Shown: positions 47,592 to 56,393 of the stretch, piece by piece
Numbering within the stretch: position 1 is the stretch's first letter
Layout: each line of letters opens with the position of its first letter
Source: Clitopilus passeckerianus
Taxonomy: Eukaryota > Basidiomycota > Agaricomycetes > Agaricales > Entolomataceae
Assembly (NCBI GenBank): GCA_944990035.1
Contig: CALYLX010000046.1
Location: 1-64,000, forward strand
DNA: 64,000 nucleotides
Reading direction: 5' to 3'
Translations under genes and position numbers: made by a program
Notes under the pieces: model-generated
Told to the model about the DNA's origin: nothing
Seen by the model: only the letters and a program-made list of their open reading frames with translations
Database searches by the model: none

Positions 47592-50045
47592 TCATACACC
47601 CCACTCGCCCCCACCACCCATACCACCCGCACCCCCAAATCCACTACCAACGCCCATGCCACCCCTCGTCAACCGGTCCTCCACCCGATCTTCGTATCTC
47701 CTCCCGTTGGCCCCAGTCGCGCTCGGGATACCCACGATCCAGTTCCACCATCTCAAACCCGCACTCGAGCTATCCGACGACGACCCATCACCCCTCGTCC
47801 TCGCTAGCCGCTGTTCCCTCCTCCTCCTCTGTCTCCTCCCTTCTCGTTGTTGTCTGAACCGCTCTGAGGATTCACCAGGCTGGCGCTTCGGTTTCTGTGG
47901 CGCAGCGGGCTTCTTAGCTTTCGCTTTTCCTTTGCCTTTCCCGCCGGCAACTTCTTCCTCTTCTTCTACGTCCTCGTCGGCGCCGCTGTTGTATGCCTCT
48001 GGCAACTCGGCAAAGGATATCCTCTTCGGAGTGCTTCGTCCTGAACCAGGTGTAGTCGGGGTCCTTGACCCGCTGGCTCCTTTGGTGAGGAACGCCCACG
48101 CAGCCAAACTTGCACTGGGTGGACCTGCAGGATTGAGAAACCCGCTTCCTCCACTGCCTCCAAGGGTGTTAGTTCCTCCAGAGGTAGAGGGGGCAGGTGT
48201 CAACCCAGGTGAAGGGGGGACACTCCCTGTAGGTGTGTTCACCTGGGAGTTTGCCCTGGAACCTTTCAATGCGCCTCGTCGAGGGGGACTGGTGCTCAAC
48301 AAGGGAGGCGTGTCTGTACCCGCTCCCACTGCAGCTGAGCTAGGTCCGGCACCCGGCGTTGAGATCGAAGAGGACGGAGAATGCGTCGGAGGTCCACCAG
48401 CAGTGAGCAGGTGCTTGTTCCTTGTGAAAAGCCGGGAAACGCTGGCTGTAGTCGTGGAAGTACCTGCAGATGATGGTGTCCGAGCAGGTGTACGCGGTTG
48501 GAAAGCAGGTGCTTTCAGCTTCGATACCGTCATTGTCGACGCGTTGACCTGGGAAGCGGTGCATACTTGCGCATGGTCGTCCAGGATCTTTCTGAGGCAT
48601 TGAACTGTCAACTTTGCCTTCGGCTGACGACCCTCTCCATCGGATCCAGAACCGGAGGAAGAGTTGGACGATTCCTCGACGGGTGGGGTCATTGGTCTTC
48701 GTGTCTGGAAAGTGGACGACGTAGACGAAGGGAGGCAGGCGAAACTGAGCTTGGGTGTCACTGATCGGGAGGGACGCTCCGGGGTTTGTGCACCATCGCT
48801 TCTGGAAGACCCAGTTACGGTGTCTCCACTCCCTGTTCTCGAGGCACCACGAGGAACGGAGGAAGAACTGCTTCTGCTTCTTGACTTGGCTAAGAAGGCT
48901 AGTTTGGAGGGCGTGAAAGGCGATGACGATAGTGTGAGGTTTGGAGGTGGCTGAGGAGAAGGCCGTGCAACAAAGGAAGCGAGCATGTTGTATGCCGGGG
49001 TTGAGGGTTCATGGTGTTTATCCGTAACTCGCGGTGAGGATATGGCAGAGTGTAATTTCATATTGCTCGATAGTTGCAGACTTCCTGCCGGTGGCTGTGG
49101 GGATAGAGGAAGGTGCGAGACGGAAGAGGAAGCGCGGAGGCCAAGCGTGGATGGCAGTGAGACGAGCTCATCAGTTCCGGGAAGGTGTGGAGTAGAAGAC
49201 GAAGCAATGTACTGCGTCAATGCCCGAGGGGGAGGAGGGGGAGGAGCGACGAGTTGACTTTGGTCATGTTCCGTAAATGTGAGCTGAGGCTCGTGTCGCA
49301 GATCCAGGGAAGGTGGTAACCGTCGGTGTCTCGTTGAAAGCGCTGAAGGAGTTGGAAGGCTTGAAGATACGAGATTGGATGGCAGTGTCCTTGAAGACGA
49401 AGAAGGTCCTTCAAATAGATTGTCCACATCCATTGACAACTGAGCAATTTCGTCTGCCCATCGGCTTGTCTTATCCTTTCTTGACGTGGGACCCTCTGCC
49501 CCTGTCAGTCTAAGACTGAGTGTAGTACTAGGCGAAGAAGGAAACTCGTCAGCTGCAGCGACAGCATCGGATAGACTGGTCTGAGTAGCGATAGTCGACT
49601 GTAGCAACGTGTTTGACATCTCTAGTGCGTGTACCGAACGTGCAAGGAGAGCGTCGAGGTAAGGGTCTGTCGTGTCCTCGTCTTCGCTCTGAGATGGCGG
49701 CAATGGATGAGCCCAAGATTTCTTTCTCCTATGAGACTGGGCCGATACGATTCTCCTGCTGCTACTGGGTGGTGTCGCAATGCTTGAGCGCCTTGATAAG
49801 GATTTCCGGGCTATTAAAGAAGGCGAAGAAAGTGTCGGATATGGATCTCGTGTGCCGGAGTCTTCTGAATCTGCTTCTTCTGCACTGTCAGGATAATCTG
49901 GAGGTCTATCCGAGTCCTCTTGCGCTGATTGAACGGGAATATAGGCAGGAAGTGTCGCTGTGGTGTCTGATGATAACCGCAAAGCTGATATTCGTTTTCT
50001 ATGTCTTCTGTGGTTTGAAGGAGGGGAAGTCGTAGGTAAAGGCAT
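47592..50045 (-). CDS. 817-residue Ser/Pro-rich protein, function unknown
   Basis: A single long exon runs from the ATG at 50045 (MPLPTTSPPSNHRRHRKRIS) to the stop at 47592 (GEWGV). Most of it is low-complexity Ser/Pro/Thr. Two ordered-looking segments stand out: DPYLDALLARSVHALEMSNT with the following helix, and the neighbourhood of VQCLRKILDDHAQVCTASQV. The C-terminus is basic and Gly-rich. It includes SERFRQQREGRRQRRRREQR and a hydrophobic LRWWNWIVGIPSATG that could be a short membrane or protein-binding segment. Similar proteins are expected in related fungi, but I recognise no named domain. The start overlaps the stop of an upstream ORF (50045-50257) as TAATG. Confidence 0.65.
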   Translation of the reverse strand: MPLPTTSPPSNHRRHRKRISALRLSSDTTATLPAYIPVQSAQEDSDRPPDYPDSAEEADSEDSGTRDPYPTLSSPSLIARKSLSRRSSIATPPSSSRRIVSAQSHRRKKSWAHPLPPSQSEDEDTTDPYLDALLARSVHALEMSNTLLQSTIATQTSLSDAVAAADEFPSSPSTTLSLRLTGAEGPTSRKDKTSRWADEIAQLSMDVDNLFEGPSSSSRTLPSNLVSSSLPTPSALSTRHRRLPPSLDLRHEPQLTFTEHDQSQLVAPPPPPPRALTQYIASSSTPHLPGTDELVSLPSTLGLRASSSVSHLPLSPQPPAGSLQLSSNMKLHSAISSPRVTDKHHEPSTPAYNMLASFVARPSPQPPPNLTLSSSPFTPSKLAFLAKSRSRSSSSSVPRGASRTGSGDTVTGSSRSDGAQTPERPSRSVTPKLSFACLPSSTSSTFQTRRPMTPPVEESSNSSSGSGSDGEGRQPKAKLTVQCLRKILDDHAQVCTASQVNASTMTVSKLKAPAFQPRTPARTPSSAGTSTTTASVSRLFTRNKHLLTAGGPPTHSPSSSISTPGAGPSSAAVGAGTDTPPLLSTSPPRRGALKGSRANSQVNTPTGSVPPSPGLTPAPSTSGGTNTLGGSGGSGFLNPAGPPSASLAAWAFLTKGASGSRTPTTPGSGRSTPKRISFAELPEAYNSGADEDVEEEEEVAGGKGKGKAKAKKPAAPQKPKRQPGESSERFRQQREGRRQRRRREQRLARTRGDGSSSDSSSAGLRWWNWIVGIPSATGANGRRYEDRVEDRLTRGGMGVGSGFGGAGGMGGGGEWGV

Positions 50046-50257
50046 TATGAAAGACTGATATAAGTTATATTGGGGTTCGTATCTCTGGCTTGCGCAGCCG
50101 GAGACGTCGTTAGCAGTGGTGGTCGAGTCAGAGTGGAAATGAAGTCAAGTGGCCTTGCCGCTGACTGAGGATCAAACGACGACCACATGGCTCTGATATT
50201 TCTGTCATTGCTACCTCCATTCAGTGAACTTGACCCCGACGACGACGAACACGACAT
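50045..50257 (-). other. Upstream ORF (70 codons) overlapping the main start by one base (TAATG)
   Basis: A genuine ATG at 50257 opens a 70-codon frame (MSCSSSSGSSSLNGGSNDRN) whose TAA at 50047-50045 shares its last A with the ATG of the 817-codon ORF. No GT-AG intron that I could find joins the two frames. It may be a regulatory upstream ORF that uses termination-reinitiation, or simply a leader ORF. Confidence 0.5.
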
Positions 50258-50540
50258 AATTGGTTATTAGCGTGTAATATTGACCGGGGAAGAGCCTCAA
50301 GGCAACGGACTTCATCGTGAAGCCGGCGGGCCACAATGCAAAGGCTCTTCCTCCGTACATACGACCCTGAATTGCTTTATTACCTTGTACTATCCGTCGT
50401 TGCTAAGATCCAACAAGAACCCCCTAAATTGCCATGAAATTCTATTTTACCGAGATTAGTGTTCGTTATACTCTGATGTTCACATTCGGCCTTGTTTGAA
50501 CTTCACGTCTTCACCTTATAACGTTGACGACGACGACCAA

Positions 50541-51800
50541 ATGGCCACTGTAAATCGAAAGAAACCTCACTGCCAGACTTGTCATCTTCCAATGGAAGGC
50601 CATCGCCGTCAAGCTCGAACTGTAATTTGTCCTTCGCCGGCATCGTCAAGTTCAACCACCAGCAGTCGGTCCTCGCTCCCCGACTCTGACCCAGGAATCA
50701 CACCGCCTCAATCTCAGTCTTCGACACAAACGGACGCGTCGTCGAAATCCAGCCTCTTATCTTCACCACCACCGACGCCTCCTCGCATGTCGCGTCTTCA
50801 CTCCGTCGCGTCCGTGTACGAAGTGGACCCACCAATATCAACCACAACACTCATCGACGACCATGGCCACTCCGCCCATGTCTCTCTTGCGCCCCCGCCT
50901 TCCGGATCCCAGCAAGGAATAAGCCCCCTCAGAGCCCAACGCGACATCAATAGAAACCCAAGTGTCCAGGCCTACACGCCACCCTTCCAAGTTCCCCCCT
51001 CAGGCCCCTGGCGCAGACGCAACCCCAACTGGGATTCGTTCAACGACCTTCCAGCCGCACCTCCTCAATGGACCGCGCCCAATCCCAACAACCGCCGCAA
51101 CGGCCCAGGGACCTACCGTGCCACCGGCGTAGCAGAGAGTGTCATGTCGGACGAGACCCCCAGCGAGGTCCCCACTGTCCTAGTAGACGACGACGGAAAC
51201 ACCGTCTTGGGTAGTCTAGATGAAGATCCTGACGAACCACGGCAATACCACGTCTCGCGACGCAAAAAGGCACGCGTTCGAGGGATCAAGCAAGAGAGTG
51301 GAGAGGACACCGACATGGAGGACTACTACGACGATCAGGGAGACGACGCCGTCTCGCTTTCATCGTCCCTCTTTGACCGTATCGCGCGTACCAGCTCGGG
51401 CGTCATACGTGTCGTGCGCGGTAAACATCCTTCTCGGCCCTCTCCGAATGGTGCAGTGGCCCAGGTGGTCGAGCAAACCCAAGCACTGGAGATCGCAGAA
51501 GAAAGAGCGAGGAGGAGAGGCGTACACACCGGTCGTTTGCACCTTCAAAATGATCCACCCCCGTCGAGTGCCGCTGTGGCGTTGAAGAGGGCGAGCTCGT
51601 GGTGGATGGTTCTGGGGAGAGACAAGGGTGCCGTCGATGCTATCGTCCGTGCGCAGGGCAAGGGTCCAAGCAAGATGCCGGGCACGATGGACGATCTCGT
51701 CGTGCAGAACTATCCTGTCATGGCCAGCTTTATGCAGCTCGTCATCGCGGGTGTCGTTGGCGGCTGTATTGTAGTGTATGCACTTTCTGCCATGTCTTGA
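50541..51800 (+). CDS. 419-residue low-complexity protein with cysteine/histidine N-terminus and C-terminal membrane anchor
   Basis: A single exon starts at the ATG at 50541 (MATVNRKKPHCQTCHLPMEG); the frame is open further upstream but lacks another ATG. The N-terminal C-x-x-C-H with H-x-n-C downstream (HCQTCHLPMEGHRRQARTVI, then C) could bind one zinc ion. A long Ser/Pro-rich disordered region follows, then an acidic patch (EDTDMEDYYDDQGDDA) and a helical segment (VEQTQALEIAEERARRRG). The last 25 residues form one hydrophobic helix (PVMASFMQLVIAGVVGGCIV) ending in LSAMS. That arrangement is a tail-anchored membrane protein facing the cytosol. The family is not recognised. It is divergent from the 817-residue gene with a spacer of about 280 bp beyond the upstream ORF. 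Confidence 0.7.
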   Translation: MATVNRKKPHCQTCHLPMEGHRRQARTVICPSPASSSSTTSSRSSLPDSDPGITPPQSQSSTQTDASSKSSLLSSPPPTPPRMSRLHSVASVYEVDPPISTTTLIDDHGHSAHVSLAPPPSGSQQGISPLRAQRDINRNPSVQAYTPPFQVPPSGPWRRRNPNWDSFNDLPAAPPQWTAPNPNNRRNGPGTYRATGVAESVMSDETPSEVPTVLVDDDGNTVLGSLDEDPDEPRQYHVSRRKKARVRGIKQESGEDTDMEDYYDDQGDDAVSLSSSLFDRIARTSSGVIRVVRGKHPSRPSPNGAVAQVVEQTQALEIAEERARRRGVHTGRLHLQNDPPPSSAAVALKRASSWWMVLGRDKGAVDAIVRAQGKGPSKMPGTMDDLVVQNYPVMASFMQLVIAGVVGGCIVVYALSAMS

Positions 51801-52087
51801 CCTCTTTCCTCATCCTTTCATTAGTATTGGGTTATATCTCATCATGAAGACACGATGAATAACGACGACAATCCTTATTTTCTTTATTTCTCATTATCAG
51901 CACTCACCTGGTGGCATTATACATATTGCATGGACTGGATAAAAGTCACGAAGAACTGATCACGCTCATTTAGATATCATCTTTTTATATATATCCTAAT
52001 GTATATATACCAAGAAACCAATAAACGAATACCATATTATATCAAGTACAGGAAATATTGAACACCAGTATCAGACTCGAACCCTGC

Positions 52088-53749
52088 TTACTTCTTCGTC
52101 TTGGCCTTCTTGCCACCAGCCTTTTCAGTATCGTCGCCTTTCCGCTTTTTGGCACCCTTTCCAGTGTCTTTCTTGCCTTTTTGCGGTGAAGGCTTCTCTT
52201 TCGGCTTGACGCTGAAGAAGCCGTCCAATCGCCCTTGTTGTTTGCTGTTGAGGAACTTTTGCAGTTTTTCAGCTCCTTTTCGCACTCGTTCCTCACTAAT
52301 AGTACCCAGTGGTCAGCGACAAACTCTGATGAGAGTTAGACGACATACTTGAATCCTTTCTCAACAACCAGGAATTGTACCAGCCCGTCTACATCGGGGT
52401 TCTTCCACTCCAGCTACTCAAAATATCAGCAACAGTAACCTCAAGAGTACTTCGATAGACTCCTTACCTCAACCTCATCAGCAGGCAGTACGTCCGGCTT
52501 CATGAAAATCTTCTTTGCCTCCTCCCATGGCCATTCCTCAGGAATCACAACACCTCCTTTACCCTTGCCCTTTCCTGCCTTCTTCTTGGGTTTAGGCTTG
52601 GGCTTTTCCTCTACTTCAGGCTCGCCATCAGAATCTGGACGTTCAATGTCAGATGTGGGAGCAGGCTCTTCAGGCTCGGGCTCGTCATCAGAGGGCTCGT
52701 CCTTTGCTTGGGCAGCTTTTTCCGCCGCTCTGAAAAGACGAGTGAGTAAGCGTAAGGTTTGTAGCAAGGCGGGAGAAACGTACTTTGTCCGGAGGTGACT
52801 AACGACACCTGCGAGACCGTTGTGCTCTCGGATGAGCTTTAGAGCAGACTTGGGACCAACACCTTTGATAGGTTCAAGGTAGTCACAGCCCAGGAGGATA
52901 CACAGATCTATGAACTATATATATTCATTTAGAACGCCAGTTAACTTGAGGGAAAAACTAACGTACCATGCTCATATCCATTTCTAGCCCGTCCAAAGCG
53001 GTTTGGAGGTTGATTTCACTTATAGGTTGCTTCTTGGCTTCCGAGAATGTCAGGTGGCGGTAGAGAATGGGCGCGTGGAAGGTGAGTGTGTCCATGTCTT
53101 CAGAGCCTGCGGCGTAGACTTTGCCGCCTCGGGCGAGCTCAGCGCATTGGGCTTCTGCTTCTGAAGGTGCCTATAGGGTAGACAAGTGAGTTTTATGGAG
53201 CAGAAGGGAAGCAAGTTCGACTTACAATAACCACGGGAATACCCATGAGCTTCAACAACCGCCGACATTCCTCATTATGCTCCCTGGTGACCTTGACCGT
53301 CCTCCTTGAGAACCTGTCCATTTCCTCCACCGTTCCAATCTCTTTTGCTTCCTCACCTTCCTCCTTTGCCTCTTCCCTCTTTTCAAAACGCTTCGCAAGC
53401 TACAAAAGACGCGTAAAATTCACATTCTCTTCTTAATACCAGGCGAAACACGACTTACCACACCCTTTTTCAGGTCTGGCGGTTTGCCATCAAACACATA
53501 CGCAGGTTTAATGCCGTTCTCTACAATCCTGATCGTCCTGTAGAAGAACCCCATGAGATGACTCGTCGTCTCGCCAGCGTCGTTCGTCAACATTTCTCCG
53601 TCCTTCTGCCGCACGGCAATGAGGAACTGGTATATTGACATGGAGGCGTCAATCGCGACCTTCCGACCGAAGAGCGTCTTAATGTCGTGGTCTTTTATAG
53701 CCTTGGGAGCATGCTCGGAGATGAGCCCTGTTAGACCTTTGATACCCAT
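52088..53749 (-). CDS. FEN1: Flap endonuclease 1 (FEN1/Rad27)
   Basis: The start at 53749 reads [18 protein letters not shown]. The XPG N region has [20 protein letters not shown] and [13 protein letters not shown]. The XPG I region has [16 protein letters not shown] and [13 protein letters not shown], followed by [20 protein letters not shown] (helix-two-turn-helix). The catalytic acidic residues D34, D86, E-A-E, D-M-D and C-D-Y can all be found. After VSHLRTKAAEK there is an insertion of about 60 residues rich in Asp/Glu/Pro and Lys/Gly, common in basidiomycete FEN1. The fold then resumes at [29 protein letters not shown] near the C-terminus is the PCNA-interacting box, and a lysine-rich tail ends TKK. 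The enzyme removes 5' flaps in Okazaki fragment maturation and long-patch base excision repair. Confidence 0.96.
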
Positions 53750-53886
53750 GGTAGCCTGGGAGAGGAGTCGTTCGCGGTGAACTTGTGAATGAGCGCGTCA
53801 GAGACGGCACCGTTTCAGCTGCAAAGAGCACGTGATGCGACGCCAAAAGCGTGACGTGCGTGTCAATGATCGACCCATTTCCATGG

Positions 53887-53900
53887 ACGCGTCCACGCGT
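53887..53900. promoter_or_regulatory. Paired MluI cell-cycle boxes (ACGCGT x2) upstream of FEN1
   Basis: Two ACGCGT hexamers lie at 53887-53892 and 53895-53900, two bases apart, about 140-150 bp upstream of the FEN1 ATG. ACGCGT is the core site of the MBF factor that drives G1/S genes, including DNA replication genes, in yeasts. Function here is inferred from the motif and the gene. Confidence 0.6.
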
Positions 53901-54053
53901 TTCTGCTGAGAGAGCCAAAAAATCGAGTTACTTGAATTGTCAAGAGTGATTATTGGTAAGTCATTTACATGAGTATTACATACAGCAGATAGAGCAAGAA
54001 TTATATACGGTGTGGTATCATGGACGACTAGGTAAGTTTGTATGGTCCATCAC

Positions 54054-55581
54054 CTATTTGAGTTTGTATTTCTTTTTATACATCGCTACCAGTTTCGGAG
54101 CATCCTCCAGCAGGCTGCTCTCAGGCTCCCAAGTATCGTATTTCGGAGCATACCCCTCCCATATAACATAATACTCCCTCTGTCCTTTCGAGTCGGTTCT
54201 GTGTTTCTGTAGCTCTCGAACCACATATCGCTTTTCGATAATAGGACCCCTCGGCGAAATACGTATCCGCTTGCGATCGGGATGCTTCCACGCTTTGGGG
54301 AGTGTTGGTTTGGAGGGGTAAGGCCTATCGTGTGGAGTGTATTTTGCCTTGATTTCCGTGCGGTCGTTTCCTTTGATTCCCGGATGTCTCTTCCGAGAAT
54401 ATTTGTCTACTTCACAAAGCAGATGCTCTATGTCAGCCAGATCGAGGGGTAAGTGGTCTGGTCCCAGCCCATTGAACGTCAAGCCGAGTCGTTTGAATTC
54501 TGTGTCTTGATTCTCCTGAAACCAACGGATGATGGCCACATCAGCCTCTGGAATCGACTCTCTGGCGCGCCTGAGGACAGCCGGGCCAAAAATCTTCTGC
54601 ATGCCAGAGATGGCACCAAGACCTGGAACAACAAAGTCGTTTCCGGAAAAGTTGAGCACTGGGCTATAGAGCAGATTCAGCATGAGCTGATAGGTGTTGA
54701 ACTCTCCCATGCTTGCAAATGAGATTAGCCATTCGTAGACTTCAACGAGGTATTTGGCGTTGAGCAAGCGGTAGGCGAGCTCGTTTTCCATGAATGTTTC
54801 GAGCAGAATTAGATGGTTGGCATAACTCGGCTCCCGTCGATGGAAGGAGGGAAAAGGCTTCTGAAAAGCACCGGTGTAGATGGTCCCTCCACCCTCTTTG
54901 ATTCCAGTGAGGACGCGCGCATACTTGTCGTGGTCGTAGTCTTTCCATGTCAGATGTGGAGTTCCGAGCTTACGAGTGAGAATTTCCCAGGTATCCATCT
55001 TCGTGTATAAGTTGAATAACACGACGCGGAACGTCATTTCAACCGGATGCTGGTCGCCTTTTTCGATGACTTCTCGTATGATGTATTGACTCGTCTTGTC
55101 GAGAATGCGGTAGGAGTTGCAAAAGGAATAATCCCGAAGAATTTTGTCTTCTGTCCATCTATAAGGATGCTTCGCATTAGCGTTTAAGCCCCAAATATAC
55201 ACAAGAAATCACTGACGGCCAAGGTTTCTGAGCCCGTCTCCGCTCGTCAATAGCATTCCGCTCAGCAGCAAAATACCAAAAGGTGTCCAGCACAACGGTC
55301 GTTTCCAACTCAACGCCTTGGATGCAGATAGTTCTGTCACTCTTCTTAGAGTTAGATTTCCTTCCTTTGGCGCTTTTGACTTGTTTAGGCGAGGCTTGTG
55401 TGATGTTCTTGAGAGGTTCACGCGTGGTAGCCTCGCCGAACTCGTCACCGGATGTCAGATCCGACCCCCAGTCAGCAGACTCATCATAGCTCTTGTTCGC
55501 TGAGGCCATGCGGACAGGCCAATTTTGGTTGCTGATGGGCGTCTGCCTGGGTGAGCGGCTACTTTTGCGGATGGCTGGCAT
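54054..55581 (-). CDS. Predicted DNA-base-hypermodification protein (aG/PT-pyrophosphorylase / HMUDK-helical domain) with chromodomain
   Basis: Exons 55217-55581 and 54054-55158 join in phase as PWP-W-TEDKILRDYSF to give 489 residues. Residues 1-100 are disordered, with several basic clusters. Residues 118-330 form an all-helical domain: FCNSYRILDKTSQYIIREVI, FRVVLFNLYTKMDTWEILTR, GGTIYTGAFQKPFPSFHRRE, then FNTYQLMLNLLYSPVLNF and NDFVVPGLGAISGMQKIFG. These are the landmarks of the family annotated as 5-hmdU DNA kinase helical domain or alpha-glutamyl/putrescinyl-thymine pyrophosphorylase, predicted in phages and basidiomycetes. No P-loop kinase is present. Residues 428-489 are a chromodomain (KRYVVRELQKH, YYVIWEGYAPKYDTWEPESS) with all three aromatic-cage positions (Y, W, Y). 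The inferred role is action on hydroxymethylated thymine in methyl-histone chromatin. It is a nuclear protein by composition. An ACGCGT lies about 150 bp upstream, and FEN1 is the next gene downstream on the same strand. Confidence 0.75.
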
Positions 55582-56393
55582 GGAGAGGATGCTTGGTGGT
55601 CAATGGCCTTTTTGGTGCAGGCGAAGCTCAGCCTGGCTTTAGTCTTGCTGCAAGGAATTCAATATAAGTCAGGGAAACGTCAATACAGAGCCTAGCTTTG
55701 GCGCACCAGTTGATAGCCCACCGAAAAAACGCGTCAATAGCACGCAGAACGGCGAATTGCCCAGAAGGACGCGGTGGAATTGAAGAATGTGTGTTTCTTG
55801 TTAGGGTCGCCTCCTCTTCCAAGCAATATTCTCACGGCATTTTGGGGCCTATCAACGACTTTGAAGGCGAGGGTTTGAGTTTTCCGCCTTTTCAATGTAG
55901 TTTCAGTGCAAAAATCCTGTAAATTCTGTGTGTCTAGAAAGTATAATATTTTATTTCTACAGGAGAGCGCGATTGGAGAGACTGGCAAACAAGTCCTTTC
56001 AGAACTCAGGCTCCTCTTTCGCTGTATTGCCAATGTCAGAGAACGACTTACCAAAGCTTAATTCGAATCTGTATTCCAGCCGAGCTAAAATTGCGAGGTT
56101 GGGACCGACTCAATGAGAGGTCGTCAGTGCAGCCGGGCCGAATCGTCGTTGGGAGTTGTATTAGATCTGTCAGAGAGGGAGAGTGCAGACATCATTGACT
56201 CAAGAAATGACCGTTCTTATATCCTCGTAAGTTCCGAAATATGAAGAAAGGTGGTGAGGCGTTTGAGCTCAAGGTTAGGCGATATTACCACCCTGATGTT
56301 GGCTTATAAGGTTTTGGTGGTTAATTTGAGAAAAGGTAATCCATGCTTCCTTTCATACGAACTAAAACGTACATGATTGCTATATTTGACAAG
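55582..56393. other. Upstream region of the hypermodification gene, no gene supported
   Basis: This 0.8 kb region separates two genes on the - strand. Overlapping - strand ORFs (55628-55822 and 55734-56054) look somewhat protein-like but are broken between frames and match nothing I know. They could be leader, a small unrecognised gene or a remnant. AAAACGCGTCA, containing ACGCGT at 55729-55734, lies 148 bp upstream of the ATG at 55581. Confidence 0.4.
55729..55734. promoter_or_regulatory. MluI cell-cycle box-like site upstream of the hypermodification gene
   Basis: The core ACGCGT sits in AAAACGCGTCA, a good match to the MBF consensus context. Single hexamers are expected by chance about every 4 kb, so this is suggestive only. 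Confidence 0.35.

Noticed and set aside
47656..48603. A 315-codon + strand ORF
   Set aside because: It is the complement of the Ser/Pro-rich 817-residue gene, where biased codons leave the antisense strand open. Its composition mirrors the sense repeats and no domain is present.
52060..52090. tRNA B-box-like GGGTTCGAGTC on the - strand
   Set aside because: It lies just past the FEN1 stop with no matching A-box, acceptor stem or anticodon arm at the right spacing.
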